Assembly (NCBI GenBank): GCA_017509715.1
Contig: JAFWOU010000001.1
Span: 88,761 to 152,760, forward strand
DNA: 64,000 bases
DNA from: Paludibacteraceae bacterium
GTDB lineage: Bacteria > Bacteroidota > Bacteroidia > Bacteroidales > Paludibacteraceae
Reading direction: 5' to 3'
This document shows, one piece after another, positions 18,137 to 27,300 of this stretch (within the stretch, counting starts at the first letter, position 1; every line of letters starts with the position of its first letter). The notes beneath the pieces are model-generated. The model worked only from the letters and a program-made list of their open reading frames with translations. It ran no database searches and had not been told where the DNA came from. Both the position numbers and the translations under genes were made by a program.

Positions 18137-18840
18137 TGATAGTCACTCCAGCGGTCGTTATCCCGATCGTCATCATGTCCGCGTAGGCGGCTCCAGAAAG
18201 CTTTCACTTTTTGTTCACCATAGCGCCAGTAGAGCAATACGAGCGCTCCGAAAACCATGCCACCGAGGTGGGCAAAATGGGCTACATGGTCGGCCGAGAA
18301 TCCGGCAATGGATCCAAGTCCAGCCAGCAACTCGATGACTGCGTATATTATAACAAGGACACGCGCGCGTATAGGGATGGGGATAAAGAGGATGAACATC
18401 CTCACGTCGGGGAACAGCCATCCGAAAGCCAGCAGGATGCCGAATACGGCACCCGAGGCACCGATGGTAAGGAGTTGATCGGCCAGGTGCGGGTAGACCG
18501 CTAACTCTGCGCCGAACATACCCATCCATACCAATTCTTGAGCCAGGGCAGCGCCGAGACCGCAGATGAGGTAGTAGATGAGGAAGCGCTTCTCGCCCCA
18601 CTCACGTTCCAACACGGGTGCAAACATCAGCACGGCGAACATGTTGAAGAATATATGATTGAAATCGGCATGCATGAACATGTAGGTCAGGGGTTGCCAA
18701 AAGTGGAAACTATTGGCGGTCCAATAATGGAGACCCAGCAAGTTGTCCAGGTCCAAGCCGAAAGGATGAATGGCACTAATCAGCCATGCGATAAGATTGA
18801 GCAATAATAAATTGCGCGTAATAGTCGGTAAACTTCTCAT
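18118..18840 (-). CDS. Rhomboid-family intramembrane serine protease
   Basis: A 240-residue membrane protein with about six transmembrane helices. The rhomboid features are the first-loop pattern FMHADFNHIFFNMFAVLMF, the catalytic serine in IGASGAVFG and the catalytic histidine in VAHFAHLGGMVFGAL. It cleaves membrane proteins within the bilayer; the substrate is unknown. A TACTTTTG box at 18856-18849 lies 8 nt above the ATG, but the nearest TTG is 24 nt further on, longer than the usual 20, so the promoter is less certain. The C-terminus is charged (HDDDRDNDRW). Confidence 0.9.
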   Translation of the reverse strand: MRSLPTITRNLLLLNLIAWLISAIHPFGLDLDNLLGLHYWTANSFHFWQPLTYMFMHADFNHIFFNMFAVLMFAPVLEREWGEKRFLIYYLICGLGAALAQELVWMGMFGAELAVYPHLADQLLTIGASGAVFGILLAFGWLFPDVRMFILFIPIPIRARVLVIIYAVIELLAGLGSIAGFSADHVAHFAHLGGMVFGALVLLYWRYGEQKVKAFWSRLRGHDDDRDNDRWSDYHYQRSI

Positions 18841-18948
18841 AACGGGTGCAAAAGTACTAATTTTTCTTGATATTTCCCTACAAAAAGCGTGCTTTTTTGC
18901 AAAAAATGCCCAAATTGGCAGAAAAAACGCATTTTTTTTACATTTTTC

Positions 18949-18979
18949 TTGGTCGTATCAACTTTTTGTCGTATCTTTG
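18949..18979 (+). promoter_or_regulatory. Promoter of the HU gene
   Basis: TTG at 18949-18951, a 20-nt spacer and TATCTTTG at 18972-18979. The 5' leader to the ATG is about 70 nt and AT-rich. Confidence 0.8.
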
Positions 18980-19054
18980 CACTTGCAAACGCGGATTTCG
19001 GTCCGTAAAGCATAGAATTAAACGTTTAATTAATTATTTTAAATTTGTTTTAGT

Positions 19055-19318
19055 ATGAATAAAACTGGACTCGTTGAAGCAGTAGCTCTGAAGGCTAATG
19101 TTTCGAAGGCAGAGGCTGCTAAAGTTGTTGACGCAGCTATCGAGGCTATCGTAGAAGGCCTGAAAAAGGAAGGTAAAGTAGAAGTTATTGGTTTTGCATC
19201 GCTGAAGGTTGCTGAGCGCGGTGAGCGCAAGGGTATCAACCCGCTGACCAAAGAGGCTATCGTTATCCCGGCAAAGAAAGTTGTTAAGTTCAAAGCTGGT
19301 TCGAAACTCGCTCTCTAA
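19055..19318 (+). CDS. HU-family DNA-binding protein
   Basis: An 87-residue histone-like protein that bends and compacts DNA as a dimer. The N-terminal helices (MNKTGLVEAVALKANVSKAEA) and the central GFASLKVAERGERKGINPLT with the DNA-contacting arm match HU. The length is slightly below the usual 90. It has its own promoter, a long AT-rich leader and a strong terminator, so it is a single-gene unit. Codon use is biased as in highly expressed genes. Confidence 0.95.
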   Translation: MNKTGLVEAVALKANVSKAEAAKVVDAAIEAIVEGLKKEGKVEVIGFASLKVAERGERKGINPLTKEAIVIPAKKVVKFKAGSKLAL

Positions 19319-19336
19319 TCAATACAACTGCGTATA

Positions 19337-19366
19337 AACGAGTTGCTCATTCGGGCAACTCGTTTT
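19337..19366 (+). terminator. Intrinsic terminator of the HU gene
   Basis: AACGAGTTGC (19337-19346) pairs perfectly with GCAACTCGTT (19354-19363) around a 7-nt loop. The T-run begins within the 3' arm (19362-19366). Confidence 0.88.
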
Positions 19367-19436
19367 TGCGTGGAAACTTGCGCGCCTGCGTTGCGCGTAA
19401 AAGAAAAAGGTATTAGTTTATATTTAAGGTCGAAAT

Positions 19437-20015
19437 ATGTTGAATATCATTCTTTGCGGTGCGCCCGGTAGTGGTAAGGGAACGCAATCGCAATATATCA
19501 TGGAGAAATTCGGTCTGCAACACCTCTCTACCGGTGATGTGCTGCGTGCCGAAATTGCAAGTGGCAGCAAACTGGGCGTACATATCGATGCCCTTATATC
19601 GCGTGGCAATCTGGTGCCCGACGATATGATGTACGGCGTGATTGATAATTATCTGCGCAACTTGCCCAAAGACTGCAAGGGCATCATCCTGGATGGCTAT
19701 CCCCGTACGGTGCCTCAGGCCGAGTCGCTGACCGAGCTGCTGAAAAAATACAAGATGGATGCCATCATGATTGACCTGCTCGTAGATGAGCAACTGCTGA
19801 TCCAGCGACTCATCGAGCGCGGCAAGGTGAGCGGTCGTGCGGACGACAACCTGAATACGATTCGTCATCGCATTGCCGTCTATCATAATCAGACGGAGCC
19901 TATCGCCCATTATTACCTGCACCATGGCAACTACTGCCCGGTGAACGGTAATCATAGCGTAGAGGATGTGTTCCTGCAGATTGAAGGCATCATCAAGCGC
20001 GAAACCAAGAAATAA
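19437..20015 (+). CDS. adk: Adenylate kinase
   Basis: A 192-residue kinase that converts ATP + AMP to 2 ADP. The P-loop is CGAPGSGKGTQ at the N-terminus and the AMP-binding segment is LSTGDVLRAEI. The NMP-lid area DGYPRTVPQAE is conserved. It is shorter than 214-residue adenylate kinases because the LID region is short and lacks the zinc-type insertion. It lies 19 bp upstream of obgE, probably one operon. Confidence 0.95.
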   Translation: MLNIILCGAPGSGKGTQSQYIMEKFGLQHLSTGDVLRAEIASGSKLGVHIDALISRGNLVPDDMMYGVIDNYLRNLPKDCKGIILDGYPRTVPQAESLTELLKKYKMDAIMIDLLVDEQLLIQRLIERGKVSGRADDNLNTIRHRIAVYHNQTEPIAHYYLHHGNYCPVNGNHSVEDVFLQIEGIIKRETKK

Positions 20016-20034
20016 ACGTAACACGTAATCACTT

Positions 20035-21213
20035 ATGGCAAGCAATTTCATAGACTACGTTAAGATCTACTGCCGCTCCGGAAAGGGAGGTGCGGGCAGC
20101 ATGCATTTCCATCGTGCCAAATACCTGCCGAAAGGTGGTCCGGACGGTGGCGATGGCGGTCGTGGAGGTAGTATCATCCTGCACGGCAACCGCAATCTAT
20201 GGACGTTGCTTCACCTGAAGTATCAAAAGCATATCATGGCCACCGATGGCGGACGTGGCGGCGAGAGTCGTTCGTCGGGCAAGGATGGCGAGGATAGGAT
20301 CATCGAAGTGCCGTGCGGTACGGTGGCCTATGACGGCGATACGGGCGAGTGGCTATGCGAAGTGAAGGAGCATGATGAGCGCATCGTGTTGCTTCGTGGC
20401 GGTAAGGGCGGACTCGGTAACTGGAATTTCCGTACGGCCACCAACCAAGCGCCGCGTTATGCCCAGCCGGGCGAGCCTTGTCAGGAGAGGAACGTCATCT
20501 TGCAACTGAAAGTGCTGGCCGACGTAGGATTGGTGGGATTTCCGAATGCGGGCAAATCGACCCTGCTGAGCGTAGTGTCGGCGGCCAAACCCGAGATAGC
20601 CGACTATCCCTTCACGACGCTGACACCCCAACTGGGCATCGTGAAATATCGTGACGAGCGCTCGTTCTGCATGGCCGATATACCGGGTATCATCGAGGGA
20701 GCGAGTGAAGGCAAGGGACTTGGACTCCGGTTCTTGCGTCATATTGAAAGGAATGCCGTACTGCTATTCCTGGTGCCGGCTGCTACGCCGGACATCGTGG
20801 CCGAGTATAACATATTGCTCTCCGAATTGGAGAAATATAATCCGGAGCTGCTGACCAAGGCACGCATCCTGGCGGTTTCCAAATGCGACCTGCCTCCGTA
20901 TAACGAGGAGGGCGAGATCTTGCCGATTCCATCCGCAAAAGAGATCTCGGAGCAGATCGGTATCCCTGTGGTACATATCGCATCCTACACGGGCATGGGA
21001 TTGGACGAACTGAAGGACATGATCTGGACCGAACTCAACAAGGAGCAGAATCAGGTCATCGAGATCTCGCATGCGCCGATTGAGATCAACCAGATAGAGC
21101 GCGACGAACCGATGGCACAGGACGAAGAGGACGAGGAGGGTACGATCTACCTCAACGAAGTGGAGGAAGAGTGGGACCTCTCGAAATACAAGGGTATCGG
21201 ATGGGATGAGTAA
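20035..21213 (+). CDS. obgE: GTPase ObgE/CgtA
   Basis: A 392-residue ribosome-associated GTPase with an N-terminal glycine-rich Obg domain (FIDYVKIYCRSGKGGAGSMH, GGPDGGDGGRGG). The G domain shows G1 GFPNAGKS, G3 DIPGIIEGASEGKGLG and G4 VSKCD. The C-terminal tail is acidic (QDEEDEEGTIYL). It acts in 50S ribosome assembly and stress control. It is followed within 2 bp by a heptamer array that leads into the ClC gene. Confidence 0.96.
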   Translation: MASNFIDYVKIYCRSGKGGAGSMHFHRAKYLPKGGPDGGDGGRGGSIILHGNRNLWTLLHLKYQKHIMATDGGRGGESRSSGKDGEDRIIEVPCGTVAYDGDTGEWLCEVKEHDERIVLLRGGKGGLGNWNFRTATNQAPRYAQPGEPCQERNVILQLKVLADVGLVGFPNAGKSTLLSVVSAAKPEIADYPFTTLTPQLGIVKYRDERSFCMADIPGIIEGASEGKGLGLRFLRHIERNAVLLFLVPAATPDIVAEYNILLSELEKYNPELLTKARILAVSKCDLPPYNEEGEILPIPSAKEISEQIGIPVVHIASYTGMGLDELKDMIWTELNKEQNQVIEISHAPIEINQIERDEPMAQDEEDEEGTIYLNEVEEEWDLSKYKGIGWDE

Positions 21214-21214
21214 A

Positions 21215-21242
21215 GGCGAAAGGCTAAGGGCGAATGGCGAAT
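21215..21242. repeat. Heptamer array, four GGCGAAW-like units
   Basis: 7-bp units at 21215 (GGCGAAA), 21222 (GGCTAAG), 21229 (GGCGAAT) and 21236 (GGCGAAT), between obgE and the ClC gene. The array encodes the first residues (MAN) of the annotated ClC frame. Confidence 0.88.
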
Positions 21243-23042
21243 GGTTTTTACGATAGGATGATTGAGTGGCGGGAACGCCATATTGGCGGCAAGCAGTTTG
21301 TGCTGCTGCTATCGTTCTTCGTAGGCTGTTTCTCGGCTTGTGCAGCGGTGCTGCTCAAGTCGTTTATCCACCTGATTCAGCATTTCATCGAGACGCAACT
21401 GATTGCAGATGATCGCACGTGGTGGTACCTGATCACGCCGATGATCGGTATTACCCTGGCGGCGCTGTTTGTGCGGTATGTGGTACGGGATGATATCTCG
21501 CATGGTATCACCAAGATACTATATGCCATCTCGCAGCGCAAATCAATCATCAAGGCGCATAATATGTGGTCGTCGGTAGTGGGATCGGGACTGACGATCG
21601 GTTTTGGTGGATCGGTAGGAGCCGAGGCACCTATCGTACTGACGGGTGCGGCGATTGGTAGCAACCTAGCCAAAGCGTTCCGGCTCGACCAGAAGACGAT
21701 GATGCTCATGATCGGTTGTGGTGCAGCCGGTGCGATAGGTGGTATCTTCAAGGCACCTATTGCCGGCCTGGTCTTCACGCTGGAGGTGCTGATGATGGAC
21801 ATCACAATGACCTCCGTGGCGCCGCTGCTGATCTCGTCGGTGACGGCCACGGCTATCTCGTATATTGCTACGGGTACCGACCCGATGTTCCCGCTGGATC
21901 AGTATGATGCATTTAATGTCAGTCGTATACCATGGTATTTGTTGCTGGGCGTAGTTTGCGGCTTTGCAAGCCTGTACTTCACGCGCGGCATGAACCGCTT
22001 GGAGCAACTCATGAAGCGGCATGTGCGCAGTATCGGCATGAAGATATTGGTAGGCGGTCTGACGTTGAGCATCTTGATCTTCCTCTTCCCACCGCTATAT
22101 GGCGAGGGCTACGACGTGATCACCCAGTTGATCAACGGCAACAGCATGGGGGCTATCGAGCACAGTCCGATCGTTGGTTGGATGGGGTACGATCCGAGTT
22201 ATAAGTTGACGACGCTCAACGTACAGCTGATTATCATTGCCTATTTTACGGCCATTATCTTGCTCAAAATATTTGCGAGCGTGGCCACGAACGGCGGCGG
22301 TGGCGTAGGTGGTATCTTTGCACCCTCGCTGTTTATGGGTGCGTTGGTAGGTTTTGTGACGGCACGCGTGCTAAACCTGACGGGTGTATGGGTGCCGGAG
22401 ACCAATTTCTCGCTGGTAGGTATGGCCGGACTGATGTCGGGCGTGATGCATGCGCCGCTGACGGGTATCTTCCTCATCGCCGAACTGACGGGCGGCTACC
22501 ATCTGTTTATGCCGCTGATGATCGTGAGCGTCATCTCGTATCTGACCATCATGATTTTTGAGCCCCACTCGCTGTATGCCATGCGTCTGGCGCAGAAGGG
22601 TGAACTGCTGACCCACAATAAGGATCGCAACGTGCTGACCCTGCTCAAGATGGATAATGTGCTGGAGACCGACCTGATCACTATCTTCCCGGAGATGACG
22701 CTCGGCGAACTGGTGAAAGTGATCTCGAAGAGCCGCAGAAACATCTTCCCCGTGATCGATCATGAGGGGCATCTGAAGGGTGTGTTGCTGCTGGATGAGG
22801 TCAGGAATATCATGTTCCAACCGCGTCTGTATAAGCGCTTTACGGTAGGGCAACTCATGACATCTCCCGCCGCAATCTTGCGGTTTGACATGCAGATGGA
22901 TAAGGTGATGGAGACCTTTGAAGATACCGGCGCATGGAACTTACCCGTAGTGGATCAGGATCGCCGCTATCTGGGTTTTGTATCTAAATCAAAGATTTTT
23001 AATTCGTACCGTCACGTACTGGTTCACTTCTCAGAAGAGTGA
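21234..23042 (+). CDS. ClC-family chloride channel/transporter with CBS domains
   Basis: A 602-residue membrane protein. The ClC selectivity-filter regions are FGGSVGAEAPIVLTG and GGGGVGGIFAPSLFMG. A cytoplasmic C-terminal pair of CBS domains (about residues 470-600) starts near MDNVLETDLITIFPEMTLGEL. Such proteins carry chloride across the inner membrane, often in exchange with protons; the Glu in VGAEAP is at the position of the gating glutamate. ATG 21234 lies in the heptamer array; the Met at MIEWRERHIGG (21258) is an alternative start. It converges on the PAP2 gene with a 19-bp overlap. Confidence 0.9.
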   Translation: MANGFYDRMIEWRERHIGGKQFVLLLSFFVGCFSACAAVLLKSFIHLIQHFIETQLIADDRTWWYLITPMIGITLAALFVRYVVRDDISHGITKILYAISQRKSIIKAHNMWSSVVGSGLTIGFGGSVGAEAPIVLTGAAIGSNLAKAFRLDQKTMMLMIGCGAAGAIGGIFKAPIAGLVFTLEVLMMDITMTSVAPLLISSVTATAISYIATGTDPMFPLDQYDAFNVSRIPWYLLLGVVCGFASLYFTRGMNRLEQLMKRHVRSIGMKILVGGLTLSILIFLFPPLYGEGYDVITQLINGNSMGAIEHSPIVGWMGYDPSYKLTTLNVQLIIIAYFTAIILLKIFASVATNGGGGVGGIFAPSLFMGALVGFVTARVLNLTGVWVPETNFSLVGMAGLMSGVMHAPLTGIFLIAELTGGYHLFMPLMIVSVISYLTIMIFEPHSLYAMRLAQKGELLTHNKDRNVLTLLKMDNVLETDLITIFPEMTLGELVKVISKSRRNIFPVIDHEGHLKGVLLLDEVRNIMFQPRLYKRFTVGQLMTSPAAILRFDMQMDKVMETFEDTGAWNLPVVDQDRRYLGFVSKSKIFNSYRHVLVHFSEE

Positions 23043-23734
23043 CGGAACTCACGTTGGGCTTTGCGGAGTTGGCGGAGGTAGGCACGACTGGTATGCAGGC
23101 GGGCAAAGGCGGCGCTGGCTACCAGGCGGGCAGCATCTACATCGCTCTGCCAATGAAAACCTACGATGACACGGCTCTGGCCGTACTCAAAGCCCTCGCG
23201 AAGCAGGTCGTCCTGGGCAGCAGGATTGATCTCACAGAGAATCAGGGCTGTAGTCCAGCCAAGCGTGGTATGTCCGGAGGGGTATGAGCCGTTATGACGC
23301 AGGATAGGTTCATCCTCGGGTACGGGCGTCGGTTCGTCGAAGTACATGAAGGGGCGCTGGCGCATATAGGTCTGCTTGGCGCTATGGCACGCAAGGTTGG
23401 TGGTAGCGGTAGCATCAACGAGGAGTTTCCATATTTGCGGCGTCTGCTCGGGCGAGATCCGGATACCCATGACGGGGGAGAATATCTCGGCCATGCGGCG
23501 GATACTATACTCGGCATCGGCCACGGCTTTCTGGCCGCGAGGCGTCTGGCGGAGACTTTTTCCCCAGTTGTACTGGGCTGTGTCGTAGGCAAAGCGCATC
23601 TCATCGGTGGTAGGCGGTGCCGGCAAGTAACGGACGGCATTCGGCATCTCGGGTTCGGAGAAATACGGATGCGACTCTTGCGCCCAGGCAACGAGCGCAA
23701 GCCACATAAACGAACATAGTATCAAACGTCTCAT
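23024..23734 (-). CDS. PAP2-family acid phosphatase, exported
   Basis: A 236-residue protein with a signal peptide (MRRLILCSFMWLALVAWAQ). The three phosphatase motifs are KQTYMRQRP, GSYPSGHTT and SRVIVGFHWQSDVDAAR, so it belongs to the PAP2/class A nonspecific acid phosphatases of the periplasm, which release phosphate from small organic phosphates. The 3' end overlaps the ClC stop region. Just upstream is the duplicated tmRNA 3' end (23751-23771). Confidence 0.92.
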   Translation of the reverse strand: MRRLILCSFMWLALVAWAQESHPYFSEPEMPNAVRYLPAPPTTDEMRFAYDTAQYNWGKSLRQTPRGQKAVADAEYSIRRMAEIFSPVMGIRISPEQTPQIWKLLVDATATTNLACHSAKQTYMRQRPFMYFDEPTPVPEDEPILRHNGSYPSGHTTLGWTTALILCEINPAAQDDLLREGFEYGQSRVIVGFHWQSDVDAARLVASAAFARLHTSRAYLRQLRKAQREFRHSSEK

Positions 23735-23750
23735 AGCGAAAAATAATTTA

Positions 23751-23867
23751 GTGGAGCTAGCGGGAGTCGAAAATTGCTCTCTGCAATAATCGTGCCCTTC
23801 AGGGCTAAGAACCCGCGCGGGGTCGTCTCCCGATTGCTACATTTTTGTGGAGCTAGCGGGAGTCGAA
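23751..23867. repeat. Duplicated tmRNA 3' end, putative attachment-site scar
   Basis: A 21-bp sequence beginning GTGGAGCTAGCGGGAG is present at 23751-23771 and again at 23847-23867, 96 bp apart. The second copy is the 3' terminus of the tmRNA gene (acceptor and T-arm). The 75 bp between them carry small hairpins (GCCCTTCAGGGC, CCCGCGCGGG) and no gene. Integrases often use this end of ssrA, so the pair resembles attL/attR left by a lost element. Confidence 0.7.
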
Positions 23868-24238
23868 CCCGCGTCCAAACAAGGACCGTATGTGCTTTCT
23901 ACACGCTTATCTCGGCCTGGATTTTCGTCCGTCGGCAAGACCCGAGCCACCAACCGCCGGCTTATCTGCTAAAGTTTCGGCATCGTATCGCAGCCTGCGA
24001 CACCTATTCTGTGAATTTCTGCGCCGCTCAGTCCATTCAGCCCACAGACTCGGCTTGGAGCGACGTCCCGTTCAGGCACCTGGTGCCCGAAATAAGCTAA
24101 TCTACTATACTTCGATTAGGCAGCGAGAGCATAAGCATTGTTGCCAGTTATAGTTTTGAGACGATATTTACGAGCATTGCCTCATTGCTCGGCGTGCTTA
24201 CACAGGCGATCTACCTGCTGTCAAAACCAAATAGCCCC
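23848..24238 (-). ncRNA. ssrA: Transfer-messenger RNA (tmRNA)
   Basis: The 3' end reads GGTTCGACTCCCGCTAGCTCCA (minus strand: T-arm, acceptor, CCA added later). The 5' end at 24238 starts GGGGCTATTTGG, and its first seven bases pair with the 3' TAGCTCC, with one G-U. The tag reading frame lies near 24153-24124 (GGC AAC AAT GCT TAT GCT CTC GCT GCC TAA) and gives GNNAYALAA, close to the GENNYALAA tags known in other Bacteroidales. The RNA rescues stalled ribosomes and tags proteins for ClpXP, whose genes are also in this window. A promoter sits at 24281-24311, giving a short 5' leader removed by processing. Confidence 0.93.
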
Positions 24239-24280
24239 CTGCGTTTAGGAAAAAAAACGTATTTTTTTCAAAAGCGGGTG

Positions 24281-24311
24281 CAAAAGTACAAAATAATTTT
24301 GATATATGCAA
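24281..24311 (-). promoter_or_regulatory. Promoter of ssrA
   Basis: On the minus strand, TTG (24311-24309), a 20-nt spacer beginning CATATATC and TACTTTTG (24288-24281). Its -33 region overlaps that of ileS. Confidence 0.8.
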
Positions 24312-24328
24312 AAAAATTCGTAATTTTG
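24299..24328 (+). promoter_or_regulatory. Promoter of ileS
   Basis: TTG at 24299-24301, a 19-nt spacer beginning ATATATGC and then an A-tract, and TAATTTTG at 24321-24328. It overlaps the ssrA promoter over TTGATATATGCAA (24299-24311), where both -33 boxes face outward. Confidence 0.8.
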
Positions 24329-24368
24329 CACGCTATTTTATGCGTACACACATATATACACACTATAA

Positions 24369-27300
24369 ATGAAACATTTTAAGGAATACAAACAGTTGAA
24401 TCTGGCCGCACTGAGCGAAGAAGTGCTGGCTGAGTGGGAAAAGGAACATTTGTTTGAGAAGAGCGTAGAGACACGCGAAGGACATCCTGCGTTTTTGTTC
24501 TTTGAGGGTCCTCCCTCGGCGAACGGTATGCCGGGTATTCACCACGTGATGGCCCGTACGATCAAGGATACGTTCTGCCGCTTCAAGACGATGCAGGGAT
24601 ATCAGGTGCGTCGTAAAGCCGGATGGGACACGCACGGTCTGCCCGTGGAGCTGGGCGTGGAGAAGATGCTGGGTATCACCAAGGAGGATATCGGCAAGAA
24701 GATCTCGGTGGACGAGTACAACGCAGCCTGCCGCAAAGAGGTGATGAAATACACCGCCGAGTGGACCAAACTGACCAAGCAGATGGGCTACTGGGTGGAC
24801 CTGAACGATCCGTATATCACGTACGACAACAAGTATATCGAGACCCTTTGGTACCTACTGAAGGAACTGTATAAGAAGGGCTATCTCTACAAGGGCTATA
24901 CCATTCAGCCGTATTCGCCGGCTGCCGGAACGGGACTGAGTTCGCACGAGTTGAACCAGCCGGGATGCTATCGCGACGTAAAGGACCTGACTTGTACCGC
25001 CAAGTTCCATCTGAAAGACGGCCGTTACATCATCGCTTGGACGACCACGCCGTGGACCTTGCCTTCGAATACGGCCCTTTGCGTGGGTCCGAAGATAGAC
25101 TATGTAGAGATTGCGCTGGAGAGCGGCGAGCATATCATCCTGGCCGAAGCACGACTGAGTGCCTATTTCGAGAATGCCGAGATCGTGGCCCGTTACAAGG
25201 GTACTGACCTCGTTGGCCTGGAGTACGAACCCCTCTTTCCGTGGGTGAATCCGGGACCGGGTGCATATCGCGTTATTCCGGGTGACTATGTGACCACGGA
25301 AGACGGTACGGGTATTGTACATATCGCGCCGACGTTCGGTGCGGACGATAAGAAAGTGGGTGACGCTGCCGGCGTGCCGGGACTGTATATGCAGACCAAG
25401 GACTTCGGTCCGCGTCCGATGGTGGACTTCACGGGTAAGTACTGGAAAATCGAGGACCTGGACGAGGCATGGGTAGCCGCCAACGTCAATACCGAACTGT
25501 ATGGTAAGTATGCCGGACGCTTCGTGAAGAACGCGTACGACCCGACGCTGACGGAGAAGGACGAGAGTCTGGACCTGCACCTCTGTCTGGAAATGAAAGC
25601 CGACGGCCGTCTGCTCAAGACTGAGAAGCACGTGCACTCCTACCCGCATTGCTGGCGTACCGACAAACCCGTCATCTACTACCCGCTCGACTCGTGGTTT
25701 ATCAAGTCGACGATGGCACGCGACGAGATGATCGCGCTCAACAAGACCATCAACTGGCAACCTGAAAGCACAGGTACGGGTCGTTTCGGTCAGTGGCTCA
25801 ACAACCTCAACGACTGGAACTTAAGCCGCAGCCGTTACTGGGGTACGCCGCTACCTATCTGGCGCACCGAGGATGGCAAGGAAGAGATCTGTATCGGTTC
25901 GATCGCCGAACTCTTTGCTGAGATCGACAAGTCGGTCAAGGCTGGCTTCATGACCGCGAACCCGTGGCCGAAACACGTGGTGGGCGACTATAGCAAAGAG
26001 AACTACGACCCGAGCGTGATTGATCTGCATCGTCCGTATGTGGATAATATCATTCTGGTTTCGCCGAGCGGAAAACCGATGAAGCGTGAACTGGACCTGA
26101 TCGACGTATGGTTCGACTCAGGCGCGATGCCGTATGCACAGAACCACTATCCGTTTGAGAACGCAGACGCTCCGCGTACCGCCGACTTCATCTCGGAGGG
26201 TGTGGATCAAACCCGCGGCTGGTTCTTCACGCTGCATGCTATCCACACGATGATCGAGGGTCAGGTGGCCTATAAGAACGTCATCTCTACCGGACTGGTA
26301 CTGGACAAGAACGGCAACAAGATGTCCAAACGTCTGGGCAATGCCGTAGATCCGTTTACCGCGCTGGAGAAATACGGTGCAGACGCCGTTCGCTGGTATA
26401 TGCTGACCAACTCCGCGCCATGGGAGAACCTGAAGTTCGATCCGGAAGGTGTCGATGAGGTGCGCCGTAAGTTCTTCGGCACGCTGTATAACACCTACGG
26501 CTTCTTCGCCCTCTATGCCAACGTTGACGGCTGGCAACCTGCGTCTCTCACCGACGGTCAACCGACGGTCAACCGACAGTCAAAGCCAACGTCGAGCCAA
26601 GATCGTACCGAGATCGACCGCTGGATTCTCTCCAAACTCAACTCGCTCGTAAAGGAGGTGACGGAGGCGTATGAGACGTATGAACCAACCAAAGCCGGTC
26701 GTGCTATCTCGGACTTCGTACAGGATGACCTGAGCAACTGGTACGTGCGTCTGAACCGCAAACGTTTCTGGGGCGGCGAGATGAATGCCGACAAGCAGGC
26801 AGCATACGAGACGCTGTACACCTGTCTGAAGACCGTAGCACAACTGATGGCGCCGAATGCACCGTTCTATGCGGATCGTCTCTATCGCGACTTGGTAGGT
26901 GAGACCGTTCACTTGAGCGAGTGGCCGAAAGCCGACGAATCGCTCATCGACCTCAACCTTGAGCGTCAGATGTACCTGGCACAGCAGGCCACCAGTATGA
27001 TTCTCAGTCTGCGTAAACGCGCCGAGAAGAACGTGCGTCAACCGCTGCAAAAGGCGGTCATCCCGACGCCGGATCAGGAGACGACAGACGCGTTGCTGCA
27101 CGTAGCCGAACTGATCAAGAGCGAGGTGAACGTCAAGGAACTGGTCGTTGTACCGGCCGAGCAGAGCGAGATTCGACTGGTCAAGAAGATCAAGCCGAAC
27201 TTCAAAGTGCTCGGTAAGAAAGTAGGCGCACAGATGAAAGCTCTTGCTGCCGCCATCAGCGCCATGTCACAAGAAGATATTGAGAAAATGGAGAAAGAGG

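Noticed and set aside
23774..24153. Short plus-strand frames over 23774-24153
   Set aside because: They lie antisense to tmRNA, whose ends, tag and acceptor pairing are clear.
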